NCBI GenBank assembly: GCA_013204105.1
Contig: JABMOM010000012.1
Span: 1 to 51,982 of the forward strand
Reading direction: 5' to 3'
From: Flavobacteriales bacterium
GTDB lineage: Bacteria > Bacteroidota > Bacteroidia > Flavobacteriales_G > Salibacteraceae
DNA length: 51,982 nt
Every line of letters starts with the position of its first letter. Position 1 is the first letter of the stretch. Made by a program: the position numbers and the translations under genes. Below are positions 26,685-34,670 of this stretch, in pieces. Under the pieces are notes generated by a model that saw only the letters and a program-made list of their open reading frames with translations, ran no database searches and was not told where the DNA came from.

Positions 26685-27575
26685 ATGCTGAGCGTACTCA
26701 TTCCCATCTACAATTTTGATGTACGCGCCTTTGTGGCGGATTTGGCGGAGCAAGCTGCAGCCTTGGAAGTAGATTGCGAAATCATCTGTTTCGACGATGC
26801 CAGCGATGCATCCTTCAAAGACCTCCACAAGCAATTAGCTGACACGCCTTTGGTGCGCTACATTGAATCCGAGCAAAACTTAGGAAGGAGCAAGGTGCGG
26901 AACGCAATGGAGCGCGAAGCGCGCTATGACAAACTCTTGTTTCTCGACTGCGACGGCAGGGTAGTGCGCGAGGATTATTTAGCGCAATACGCTCATATTC
27001 AGTCCTATGACGTGGTTTATGGTGGCCGCGTTTATCCGAAAGACGCGCCTACGGACAACGCACTGCTCTTCCATTGGTATTGCGGAAAGCAAAAGGAAGA
27101 AGTGGATGTGGCACAGCGGCGGCAGTTGCCCTACAAGTCTTTCATGACCAACAATTTCATGGTGCGCAGGGAAGTGTACCGGCAGATCAAAATGGATGAA
27201 AGTGTGAAGGGTTATGGGCATGAGGACACGCTCTTCGCGATGGAACTGAAGCGCCATGGCTTTGCGGTTACGCACATTGACAATCCTCTGGAGCACATTG
27301 GGATCGAGCCCGTAGACGAGTTCTTGCGGAAGTCGGCAAACGGTGTGACCAACCTGGCCAGGCTGATCGAGCGGGGACAGGTAGACAATTCTATCAAATT
27401 GGTGCGCACATATCACCGCTTGAAGTCGATGGGTTTGCTCGGAACCTTCAGTCGCTTGATCATGATGAATGAAGCGCGGATCATGCGCAACCTCAAAGGG
27501 CCGAAGCCGAACCTGCTGTGGTTTGATCTGTGGAAACTGGCGAGGCTGTTTTTGGAAGTAGGGGCTAGGAGCTAG
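26685..27575 (+). CDS. Family 2 glycosyltransferase
   Basis: 296 residues. The GT-A nucleotide-sugar domain fills the N-terminal 210 residues: MLSVLIPIYNFD, ICFDDAS (first Asp motif), SEQNLGRSKVRNAMERE, LLFLDCDGRVV (DxD-like metal site), FMTNNFMVRREVYRQIKMDE and the acceptor-side GYGHEDTLFAMELKRHG. No membrane span is evident, so it probably acts at the cytoplasmic membrane face; donor and acceptor are unknown. It lies two bases after ftsE. The last residues, VGARS, are encoded by a heptamer repeat that runs into the stop codon, so the C-terminus may be species-specific. Confidence 0.92.
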   Translation: MLSVLIPIYNFDVRAFVADLAEQAAALEVDCEIICFDDASDASFKDLHKQLADTPLVRYIESEQNLGRSKVRNAMEREARYDKLLFLDCDGRVVREDYLAQYAHIQSYDVVYGGRVYPKDAPTDNALLFHWYCGKQKEEVDVAQRRQLPYKSFMTNNFMVRREVYRQIKMDESVKGYGHEDTLFAMELKRHGFAVTHIDNPLEHIGIEPVDEFLRKSANGVTNLARLIERGQVDNSIKLVRTYHRLKSMGLLGTFSRLIMMNEARIMRNLKGPKPNLLWFDLWKLARLFLEVGARS

Positions 27576-27577
27576 GG
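27557..27577. repeat. Heptamer micro-repeat spanning the stop of the glycosyltransferase gene
   Basis: Three 7-base units, AGTAGGG, GCTAGGA and GCTAGGG, at 27557, 27564 and 27571. The 18 bases from 27560 match 34531-34548 with one mismatch. Confidence 0.6.
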
Positions 27578-27615
27578 TTTGCGAATTGCTAGGCCTTATT
27601 TGCCAATAGCCATCG

Positions 27616-29871
27616 CTATTCTTTTACAAACGGAAAACTCCCAACTTGTTCAGCATCTTTTTGCACCTGCATTTGGTAATTGCCAGGTGCTAGGGAGCCA
27701 ACTTCAATCCATGGTGAATCCGAAGAGGTTGAAGTGCGTGCTACGCTTCGTCCTTGCAGATCGATGACGTTTATCTCTACGCTTGTTCCAGCAGGAATGC
27801 CTTGAATATACAAGCGGTCTTTGGTCGGGTTGGGGAAGACTACCAATGGATTTTCACCGAGTTCTTCTGTTCCAACGAATAGGATAGGTACGGTGGCTGA
27901 ATCTGAATTGGAGCAGCCAAATTCATTCGTCTGTGTGACGATGAGTGTTCCCACAGGTCCCGCATGCCAAAGGACCTTAACGACATTCCCTGCTGACTCT
28001 AATACTTCACCACCAGAGGCTGTCCAGTCATATAGCTGATTAGCTTGGTGTTCAACACTATGTATGTAGGGTTGCCATGCCCCCACTTGTGCTGGAACAT
28101 TGAATTTAGCACTACTGGGGTTGGGGTGGATTGGGTTGTGCTCAATCGTGGTAGTCAGGACAAGGATGGAGTCAGCTCGATCTGTAACCGTAACCGTGTA
28201 GGTGCCAGCTGTTAGATCTTTAATGGCTTTTGTGGTCGCTCCTGTATTCCACAAATAGGAGTATTGTCCGTTGCCCAATGTCACCTCGACGCTCGCCGTG
28301 CCATTTCCCGTTGTGGCGCAGGTCATATTGCTAGCGCTAATTTCCGCTTCAAGTGGATAAGGGAAAGTATCAATCGTGTTGATTGTATAGTTCGTGATTA
28401 CAGGAGCATTGTAGTCAAAATAGATGCCTACTCTGTTTTCGATAATGGTTCCTAGAGGAACATCTTTTGGTGAGATCTTAAACACCAACCAGCCATGACT
28501 TTCAGGTTCATTCGATGCGCTATCGGGGAGGTTGATATCAGGAAAGTCAAAGCGCAATACGCCCCCATCAAAGTAGGATGCTTCCATGTAGTGTTTGCTT
28601 CCCATGATCTGAATCGTGCTCGGATCAAGGAATTCAGGAAGGGTGTCGAGTATTTTAACCTGCCTCGCAGGGGCATTTCCGGTATTTTGAAAATTGATCG
28701 TGTACGTAAGTTGTGTCTTCGGAAGGATTCTTCCACCCGGACCCACACCGATGGGGTCGACGACCTTGTTGTTAGGGTCCACGGCGACTCCGACATACCT
28801 AATCTTGGTCTTAGAATTGTCAAGGGAGTCCGTTTCATCGTCAGAATATTCAACGTGTAACCACATGGTCGTAGGCTGATTCATGTATGCAGAAGTGTCT
28901 GTTCTGAACTGAAGGCGACCAGAAGAAATATTTTTAATCAACGGCAAATAACCAATGTTCCCATAATTGTTATTGAAATCAAAGTTCCAATATGCAGTAT
29001 TTCCTTGGACGCTGTCTGGTAGAACTGCGCCAGAGCATCCTTCATAGGTTAGTAGGGGTTCCCATGTGAGTGTTAGTTGCTTAGGGACGTAATTACAGGA
29101 AGAGCCAAAGACACCGACATCAATACCACCTAAGCCACCAGGAGAACCAATTCTAGGGCCATGCATCCGAAGTGAATAGTTTGATGAATCTACCTTACAC
29201 AAGTAACCTAAGTTGAAGGTTGAGTCAGCATCCGTATTCACCCAAATGTCATCAATGGTAGGGCAGATGCGCTCTAATGTTGTTAGGTTAGGTTGATTGA
29301 CCAGTGGGCCGATACCTTGAGGAACGGACATCCTGAAATTTCCCAAGCTGTCTGAAAATCCTACATAAGGGGTTCCGATCGTGTCTTTAAATATAACTGG
29401 AAGGTTCGAGCGAAAGTCGTCGGTAGAATCGATGGAACAATTTTCATTTTCGTCGATGAAGGCAGTTCCCTCTAACCAGATACAAGTGGGGCTAACAGTA
29501 AAGGCGGTTACGTATGCTGTATCAAGAGGGTTTCCTTGAAAATTCGCAACAAGCATCGGAGAAAAGGAGCCAGGAATGGTATAGGAATGACTGACAGAAC
29601 CAGAAAATTGACAGAAGGAGTTCATAGACTCTATCGTGAAGGATGTATCTGTCCCGTCACCCCAGAAGACGATTAAATCTATAGTATCTCCAGCAATACA
29701 AGGAGCGACATACTGAAAGTGAGAAAAAGAAAGATGAATCTGTGCAGGAAGTGGGCAGAATTGAAAAGGGCCCGTCAAGTTAGCATTGAGGCAATGAGCA
29801 CGATGAGACAGGAGCATCAGAGCGGCATAGAGCAAAGCCTTGGCTACAAAACGAAAACGCTTAAAATACAT
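27616..29871 (-). CDS. Large T9SS cargo protein with DUF11-like and SprB-repeat domains (paralogue A)
   Basis: 751 residues. A signal peptide (about 1-27) is followed by two beta-sandwich stretches, then WLEGTAFIDENENCSIDSTDD, a SdrD B-like start. A conserved-repeat (DUF11/DUF7619) domain is at about 360-500 (LTYTINFQNTGNAPARQVKILDTLP, RVGIYFDYNAPVITNY). A SprB-type repeat is near 515-560 (NGQYSYLWNTGATTKAIKDL) and the T9SS type A sorting domain starts at VVFPNPTKDRLYIQG. It is therefore exported by T9SS and probably surface-bound. SprB-type repeats occur in gliding adhesins, but an adhesin role here is inference. The neighbour at 30041 has the same domain order. The 5' half looks AT-richer than its surroundings. 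Confidence 0.9.
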   Translation of the reverse strand: MYFKRFRFVAKALLYAALMLLSHRAHCLNANLTGPFQFCPLPAQIHLSFSHFQYVAPCIAGDTIDLIVFWGDGTDTSFTIESMNSFCQFSGSVSHSYTIPGSFSPMLVANFQGNPLDTAYVTAFTVSPTCIWLEGTAFIDENENCSIDSTDDFRSNLPVIFKDTIGTPYVGFSDSLGNFRMSVPQGIGPLVNQPNLTTLERICPTIDDIWVNTDADSTFNLGYLCKVDSSNYSLRMHGPRIGSPGGLGGIDVGVFGSSCNYVPKQLTLTWEPLLTYEGCSGAVLPDSVQGNTAYWNFDFNNNYGNIGYLPLIKNISSGRLQFRTDTSAYMNQPTTMWLHVEYSDDETDSLDNSKTKIRYVGVAVDPNNKVVDPIGVGPGGRILPKTQLTYTINFQNTGNAPARQVKILDTLPEFLDPSTIQIMGSKHYMEASYFDGGVLRFDFPDINLPDSASNEPESHGWLVFKISPKDVPLGTIIENRVGIYFDYNAPVITNYTINTIDTFPYPLEAEISASNMTCATTGNGTASVEVTLGNGQYSYLWNTGATTKAIKDLTAGTYTVTVTDRADSILVLTTTIEHNPIHPNPSSAKFNVPAQVGAWQPYIHSVEHQANQLYDWTASGGEVLESAGNVVKVLWHAGPVGTLIVTQTNEFGCSNSDSATVPILFVGTEELGENPLVVFPNPTKDRLYIQGIPAGTSVEINVIDLQGRSVARTSTSSDSPWIEVGSLAPGNYQMQVQKDAEQVGSFPFVKE

Positions 29872-29914
29872 AGAGAGGTAAAATCAGATCAATAGGCAGG
29901 AGCTTGGTTCAAAA

Positions 29915-29945
29915 CGAATTTAACCAAAAATGGTAGGGTGGCAAA
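29915..29945 (-). promoter_or_regulatory. Promoter for the 27616-29871 T9SS gene
   Basis: On the minus strand TTTG (29942-29945), a 19-base spacer, then TAAATTCG (29915-29922), one mismatch to TAnnTTTG. The spacing is the Bacteroidota optimum and the ATG is 43 bases downstream. Confidence 0.5.
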
Positions 29946-30040
29946 GCAAAGACTTTGAGCGTCGGCATTTGTAAATTAGCCCAAGCTTCGCGACTTCGAA
30001 CATTTACCCTTATCTATGAATCAACCTATTATCTCCGACC

Positions 30041-32326
30041 TTACTCCTTCACCATCAACGTAGTCCCCAACACCTCACCATCTTGCGTCAGACGCACCAT
30101 GTAAGGCCCAGCACTCAACGTGCCGATGTGGATGCTCTGATCGATGGAGCGAATGCTTTGCATGGCTACTTGTCGGCCTGATAGGTCGTAGATGGTAACC
30201 GATACATTGCTTCCTTCCGGAATCGCCGTGAGGTAGATTCGCTCAGAAGATGGGTTAGGGTAGATGCTCAAGCTGGATATTTCCAGCTCGTCTTGTCCCA
30301 CAAAGAGGATCGGAACCTCGGTATCACGCGAGGCTTTGCAGCCGTGTTCGCTGATCTGCGTTACGAGTATGGTGCCGGTCGGGCCGCCATACCATAGGAT
30401 CTCTGCTTGGTTGTTTGCTGCGTCGAGCACTTCACCTCCCAAAGCATCCCATTCAAAGGTGTTGCCTGTAACGTTGGCCATGGTGTAGATGTAGCTTTCC
30501 CAGGCTTGCACGGAGAAGGTTCCGGATACTTCCTCAACAACGGGATCTGGGTATAGGCGGTTCTCCAAAACAATAGCTTCAGCCGTCAGCACTTGCGATT
30601 CGTTGTCAGTAACGGTAACTGTGTAAGTTCCTGCTGGTGCCTCATTGATTGACTTTGTGGTAGCTCCATTGCTCCATGCATAAGCGTAAGGTGGGTTGCC
30701 AGCTAGAATAATTACACGCGCCTTGCCATTGTCTGATTCCAAACATGTAACGTCGTTTGACTCAACGCTGATGTCCAAGGTCTCCGGCACAAAGGGTTCG
30801 TCGTAAAGGGTGTTGATGGCGTAATTGGTCACCACTGGTGCGTTGTAATCAAAGTAGATGCCTACACGGTTCTTAATTTCAGTGCCAATCGAAAGGTCTT
30901 CGGTTAAATTAATTTTAAAGATCACACTGCCATGAGAGCCAATCTTATCGCTATTGCTATCGGGCAAGTTAATATTGCGAAAATCAAATCGCACAACACC
31001 ATCACCTCCTTGCGAAGCATGAACTTTATGGCTAGCTCCTATCAATTCAAAGCTCGAAAGGTTTAATTCAGGTGGAAGCGTATCAAGGATATAAACGTGC
31101 TTCGCTGGTGCGGTGCCAGTATTTTGGAAGTTTACCGTGTAGGTCAATTCAACTGTGGATGTATCGATGAGTCCGGTTGGACCTTCACCAGCCGGAGACA
31201 CTTCTTTATTGTTCGGGTCATACGGTCCATCGACCTTCAGCCGAACTGTCACGGAGTTATCACATTCATCTTCGTCCAGCGAATGAAGGCTAGAAGTGAG
31301 GAGGAATTCAGCATCGCTGAAGAGTACTGCATTCGTATTTGTACGAGTCGAAATTCTATAAATGAACCATCCAATCACTGGGTTTCCACCGAATGCGGGG
31401 ATGTTGCGGTACCAATAGAGGGTGTTGTCAATGATAGCATCGGGTGTCGGACCATCGACCGTGCTGACATAGGATACCTGGTCGCTCAAACTGATACTGA
31501 CCGTATCCATAAAATCATTCGTTGTATTGAAGTGGACAAGAGAGTACATGGAAATTACGCCTGTGTCCCCTGGAGCCGCAACTCCGCAGAAAGCGGCATG
31601 TCTATTTACAACTTTGACGCCCGGGCTTTGAGGCTTAACCCCAAAATCTAAACTCTGTGACGAGGACGAACTGAAAGAATGGTGACCGGAAGCCGGGCAA
31701 ATCAATTCTTCATCGAAAACGTCGAAAAGGCTACAATGCAGGGTGAGCCCGCTTTGGTTTGGTAAGAGATAAATTCTGAAGTATCCAGTGCTATCTGTTG
31801 TGGTAATACCAATGGTAGCTCCAGAAGAGTTTTTCGCGTAAACGGTTCTATTCACTGCGATCAGCTCTCCGCCATCTTTGCTGCAGTTTTCATTCTCGTC
31901 GAAGTAAAAATAACCATCGATTTGAGTACACGTTGTGGAAAGTACAAATGATGAAGCCACCACGGTATCAGCTATTCCATTTGGAGCCTTTGCTATGATT
32001 CTAGGTGAATACTCTCCAGGTACAGAGTAGTTATGAGTCATTCCTAAGTTCCAACCATAGTACGTAGGACCTGACCCTTGCAGATACGCCATTCCTGAAT
32101 CCACCTTGCCGTCTCCCCATTGAAAGATCACCTGGATACTGTCGATTGCCGGGTTGTAATTCGTTGCATTACCTGAGACCTGTAGTTGACCTGATATGGG
32201 TAACGGGCATCCTGCTGATCCCCAGCTGCTTGTATCGTTCAAGATGGTCACTGTTTGTTGAGCGTACAGTGAGGTAGTGAGCGAAGCAGCCAGAATAAAG
32301 AGACCTAAATGTATTGTTCGTAGCAT
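30041..32326 (-). CDS. Large T9SS cargo protein with DUF11-like and SprB-repeat domains (paralogue B)
   Basis: 761 residues, same layout as the preceding gene. Signal peptide (ending LYAQ), PKD-like N-terminal segment (VIFQWGDGKVDSG), IDGYFYFDENENCSKDGGE, a region with AAPGDTGVISMYS, then a DUF11/DUF7619 domain (LTYTVNFQNTGTAPAKHVYILDTLP, RVGIYFDYNAPVVTNYAINTL), a SprB-type repeat (NPPYAYAWSNGATTKSINE) and a type A sorting domain (LSIYPNPSSERIYLTAIPEG to LGTTLMVKE). Similarity to paralogue A is strongest from the DUF11 domain on. The sorting domain is also present as a headless copy at 32454-32656. A minus-strand promoter is not obvious in the 64 bp between the start and the inverted repeat upstream. 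Confidence 0.9.
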   Translation of the reverse strand: MLRTIHLGLFILAASLTTSLYAQQTVTILNDTSSWGSAGCPLPISGQLQVSGNATNYNPAIDSIQVIFQWGDGKVDSGMAYLQGSGPTYYGWNLGMTHNYSVPGEYSPRIIAKAPNGIADTVVASSFVLSTTCTQIDGYFYFDENENCSKDGGELIAVNRTVYAKNSSGATIGITTTDSTGYFRIYLLPNQSGLTLHCSLFDVFDEELICPASGHHSFSSSSSQSLDFGVKPQSPGVKVVNRHAAFCGVAAPGDTGVISMYSLVHFNTTNDFMDTVSISLSDQVSYVSTVDGPTPDAIIDNTLYWYRNIPAFGGNPVIGWFIYRISTRTNTNAVLFSDAEFLLTSSLHSLDEDECDNSVTVRLKVDGPYDPNNKEVSPAGEGPTGLIDTSTVELTYTVNFQNTGTAPAKHVYILDTLPPELNLSSFELIGASHKVHASQGGDGVVRFDFRNINLPDSNSDKIGSHGSVIFKINLTEDLSIGTEIKNRVGIYFDYNAPVVTNYAINTLYDEPFVPETLDISVESNDVTCLESDNGKARVIILAGNPPYAYAWSNGATTKSINEAPAGTYTVTVTDNESQVLTAEAIVLENRLYPDPVVEEVSGTFSVQAWESYIYTMANVTGNTFEWDALGGEVLDAANNQAEILWYGGPTGTILVTQISEHGCKASRDTEVPILFVGQDELEISSLSIYPNPSSERIYLTAIPEGSNVSVTIYDLSGRQVAMQSIRSIDQSIHIGTLSAGPYMVRLTQDGEVLGTTLMVKE

Positions 32327-32390
32327 GACATAAAAGTTGGTAATCCTGTGGATTACGAATATAGGGAAGCAAAGGTTTTGTTAGGAAATT

Positions 32391-32452
32391 CAAACTCAAG
32401 CGCAAATTCAAGAGGGCATAGGAAAGCTAACTTGAGTTTGCGCTTGAATTTG
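32391..32452. repeat. 22-bp inverted repeat made of hexamer units
   Basis: Left arm 32391-32412 and right arm 32431-32452 pair at 20 of 22 positions around an 18-base loop. Each arm is a run of 6-base units (CAANNN four times on the left, its complement on the right). It lies directly after the stop codon of the orphan sorting-domain fragment and 64 bases before paralogue B. No T run follows on either side, so it is not an ordinary terminator. Confidence 0.85.
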
Positions 32453-32453
32453 C

Positions 32454-32656
32454 TTACTCCTTCACCATCAACGTAGTCCCCAACACTTCACCATCTTGCG
32501 TCAAGCGCACCATATAAGGTCCAGCACTCAACGTGCCGATGTGGATGCTCTGATCGATGGAGCGGATGCTTTGCATGGCTACTTGCCGACCTGAAAGGTC
32601 ATAAATGACCACCGATACATTGCTTCCTTCGGGAATGGCTGCCAGGTAGATCCGCT
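32454..32656 (-). pseudogene. Orphan T9SS sorting-domain fragment, copy of the 3' end of paralogue B
   Basis: 203 bases align without gaps to 30041-30243, about 90% identical by eye. It reads RIYLAAIPEGSNVSVV through LGTTLMVKE and stop, 67 codons. It has no start codon, and the codon just before the homology is TAG in the same frame. By my hand alignment about 20 bases differ but only two residues change (Thr to Ala and Thr to Val), so most differences are silent. It lies 42 bases after the TPM gene stop but in a different frame, with stops between, so it is not an extension of that gene. Best read as the remnant of a lost T9SS paralogue. Confidence 0.88.
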
Positions 32657-32698
32657 AAAATGAGAAAGTAGGACTTGACTAATTCGCGCCTAGTTGGT

Positions 32699-33445
32699 TT
32701 ACCACCCACCACTAGCACCACCGCCGCCAAATCCACCGCCACCGAAACCGCCGAAGCCTCCACCACCGCCGCCGCCGAAGCCGCCGCCTCCACCACCAAA
32801 TCCACCTCCGATCCATGCACCGCCGTAGTGGCGTCTACCGGACTGACTGTAGCCGGTGTACTTCTTCCTCCGTGCGAAAAAGATGAACAGCAAGAGCATG
32901 ATGATGAGAGGGATGATGCGTAAGGGAGTGCCCTCCTTTGCTTTGGGGTCGGCCTTGTATTCTCCCGCAAGCGCTTTGACCATGGCTTCCGTAGCCGCGT
33001 TCAACCCACCGTAGTAGTCGCCCGCTCGGAATTGAGGTTTGATCTCGTTCTCGATGATCCGTTTTGCAATCGCGTCAGGAATGGCGCCTTCGGTGCCCAG
33101 GCCCGTGTGAATGCGAATGCCGCGCTCTTCTACTGCAATGAGCAGAAGTACTCCGTTGTCGTTCGCGCCGCCGCCAATGCCCCATGCTTCTGCCAATCGC
33201 TGGCTGTAGTCAAACAAGTCGTCGCCTTCCAGCGATGCAATCGTAACGATGGAGATTTGCGTAGAGGTCTGCTCGTCGTAAGCGACGAGTTTCGCTTCCA
33301 AGTTCTGTACTTCAGAAGCGGACATGACCCCCGCGTAGTCGTTGACCAGTTGCTTTGGGGCAGGCGGAACCTCCTTTGCGAACGCAGGAAGTGCCAACAA
33401 AAGACTCAATAAGCCGGTGAATAGAATTTTACTTGTCCTTCCCAT
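32699..33445 (-). CDS. TPM domain membrane protein with Gly-rich tail
   Basis: 248 residues. Signal peptide (MGRTSKILFTGLLSLLLALPAFAK), TPM (TPM_phosphatase) domain at about 28-155 with VNDYAGVMSASEVQNLEAKL, TQISIVTIASLEGDDLFDYSQRLAEAWGIGGGANDNGVLLLIAVEERGIRIHTGLG split over it, and PDAIAKRIIENEIKPQFRAGDYYGGL, one membrane span (about 174-192), basic RRKK and a C-terminal tail almost wholly Gly with Phe (about 205-248). The domain is periplasmic; TPM proteins include a thylakoid photosystem II repair factor and phosphatase-like folds, but the bacterial role is unsettled. It overlaps the next upstream gene by 17 bases and ends the lemA-TPM-TPM unit. Confidence 0.93.
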   Translation of the reverse strand: MGRTSKILFTGLLSLLLALPAFAKEVPPAPKQLVNDYAGVMSASEVQNLEAKLVAYDEQTSTQISIVTIASLEGDDLFDYSQRLAEAWGIGGGANDNGVLLLIAVEERGIRIHTGLGTEGAIPDAIAKRIIENEIKPQFRAGDYYGGLNAATEAMVKALAGEYKADPKAKEGTPLRIIPLIIMLLLFIFFARRKKYTGYSQSGRRHYGGAWIGGGFGGGGGGFGGGGGGGFGGFGGGGFGGGGASGGW

Positions 33446-33872
33446 AGCTGATGTCGTCCTTGAGTTCGTTTATATCGTCCTTTTGATAAGGGAAGTACTG
33501 CTTGAGCTGTTGGCCGGCATCACTGATGCCTTCGATGATGCCGTCTACGATACGGCCTTCTTTGAAGTGTGCAATCATCAGCTCCTTGGTTTCGTCCCAG
33601 AAACCTTTCGGTACTTTTTCATTGATGCCCGCATCGCCGATGATGGCAAATTTGTGATCATCCAACGCTACCAGGATCAAAACCCCGTTGCGCTGTTCGG
33701 TCTTGGTCATGCCGAGCTTCTCAAATACCTCAATCGCTTCTGCGTAGGGTTCCTTTTTGCATTTGCGCTCGATGTGGATGCGCACTTCACCGGAGGTGTT
33801 GTTTTCCGCATCGGCTATAGCGGCTAGGATCCGTGCTTCTTCGTCCTTTGTGAATGGAGGTTTTTCAAACAT
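33429..33872 (-). CDS. Short TPM domain protein
   Basis: 147 residues, no signal peptide and no span, essentially a single TPM domain: PPFTKDEEARILAAIADAENNTSGEVRIHIERKCK, EVFEKLGMTKTEQRNGVLILVALDDHKFAIIGDAGINEKVP and HFKEGRIVDGIIEGISDAGQQLKQYFP, each split across the domain. It lacks export features, so it is probably cytoplasmic, unlike its longer neighbour. Its ATG shares one base with the lemA stop (TAATG), and its 3' end overlaps the next TPM gene by 17 bases. The tight packing implies joint translation. Confidence 0.92.
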   Translation of the reverse strand: MFEKPPFTKDEEARILAAIADAENNTSGEVRIHIERKCKKEPYAEAIEVFEKLGMTKTEQRNGVLILVALDDHKFAIIGDAGINEKVPKGFWDETKELMIAHFKEGRIVDGIIEGISDAGQQLKQYFPYQKDDINELKDDISYGKDK

Positions 33873-34450
33873 TAAAACTCCACTTTAGGCGCGTTCTCTG
33901 TTCCAGCATCGGCTTCGAAGTAGCCTTTCTTCTCAAAGTCAAACCAACCCGCGTAAATGACGCGCGGAAAGCTGCGTATGTAGGAGTTGTAATCCTGCAC
34001 CGCCTCGTTGAATCTTTGGCGCGCTACGGAGATTCTATTTTCCGTGCCTTCCAACTGCGCTTGCAGCTCGAGGAAGTTCTGGTTGGCCTTCAGCTCAGGA
34101 TAACGCTCTACGGTAACCAAGAGTCGAGAAAGAGCTCCGCTCAATTGTGACTGTGCTGCTTGAAATTTTGCGATGTTCTCAGGCGTGAGGTCATCCGCTT
34201 GGATGTTGACTCCCGTAGCCTTGGAACGCGCTTCGATCACACCGGTGAGGGTAGCTTGCTCAAAGTCTGCGTAGCCTTTAACGGTGCTGACCAAGTTTGG
34301 GATGAGGTCAGAACGGCGTTGGTACTGGGTTTGAACGTCGGCCCATTTCTGACCGATGGTTTCGTCTTTCTCCACCATGTTGTTGTACCCGCAAGATGAC
34401 AGGATGACCGCCAGGATAGAGAGATAAAAAGGAATGCGTAATGTTTTCAT
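33872..34450 (-). CDS. lemA: LemA family lipoprotein
   Basis: 192 residues from the ATG at 34450. The longer frame to 34507 has no family support. The leader MKTLRIPFYLSILAVILSSCGYN has a lipobox (LSSC, Cys20). The LemA helical bundle follows: NNMVEKDETIGQKWADVQTQYQRRSDLIPNLVSTVKGYADFEQATL is the canonical first hairpin, and RFNEAVQDYNSYIRSFPRVIYAGWFDFEKKGYFEADAGTENAP the family C-terminus, both split here by length. LemA with TPM genes is a very common bacterial pair; it is thought to act at the envelope in stress tolerance, but no activity is proven. First gene of a three-gene unit. Confidence 0.94.
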   Translation of the reverse strand: MKTLRIPFYLSILAVILSSCGYNNMVEKDETIGQKWADVQTQYQRRSDLIPNLVSTVKGYADFEQATLTGVIEARSKATGVNIQADDLTPENIAKFQAAQSQLSGALSRLLVTVERYPELKANQNFLELQAQLEGTENRISVARQRFNEAVQDYNSYIRSFPRVIYAGWFDFEKKGYFEADAGTENAPKVEF

Positions 34451-34530
34451 GTGTTTGTTACTCAATTGATGTGTGCAAGGTAGAGCAACAAAATCGTTCC
34501 AAACCAAGGATTAGGACAAAGTGTCAGGGA

Positions 34531-34594
34531 AGGGGCGAGGAGCTAGGGGCTATTGATAGTAACCTCGCGACCTAGTTCCTAGTAACTAGTCCCT
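34531..34594. repeat. Heptamer-based quasi-palindromic intergenic element
   Basis: A 64-base stretch that reads in 7-base steps: AGGGGCG, AGGAGCT, AGGGGCT, ATTGATA, GTAACCT, CGCGACC, TAGTTCC, TAGTAAC, TAGTCCC. The right half resembles the reverse complement of the left, and GCGAGG (34535-34540) pairs with CCTCGC (34563-34568). The inner CTAGTTC, CTAGTAA, CTAGTCC units are at 34572-34592. It is downstream of the M1 peptidase gene and upstream of lemA (220-bp gap). The rest of that gap holds a TGAATG-AA-CATTCA palindrome near 34638 and nothing else I can name. Confidence 0.65.
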
Positions 34595-34670
34595 CAAAAA
34601 AACAGGGATGTCTCTTCCGAGCGTGGACAATAGAGGTTGAATGAACATTCATCTTTCTACCTCGGATGAT

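Noticed and set aside
32654-32701. TPM gene extended by the sorting-domain fragment through frameshift or read-through
   Set aside because: The fragment is in another frame, and TAA, a further TAG in the TPM frame and a TAG in the fragment's own frame all intervene.
32599-32970. Frames across the Gly-rich end of the TPM gene
   Set aside because: They arise from the GGN-rich tail read in other frames and have no conserved start or domain.
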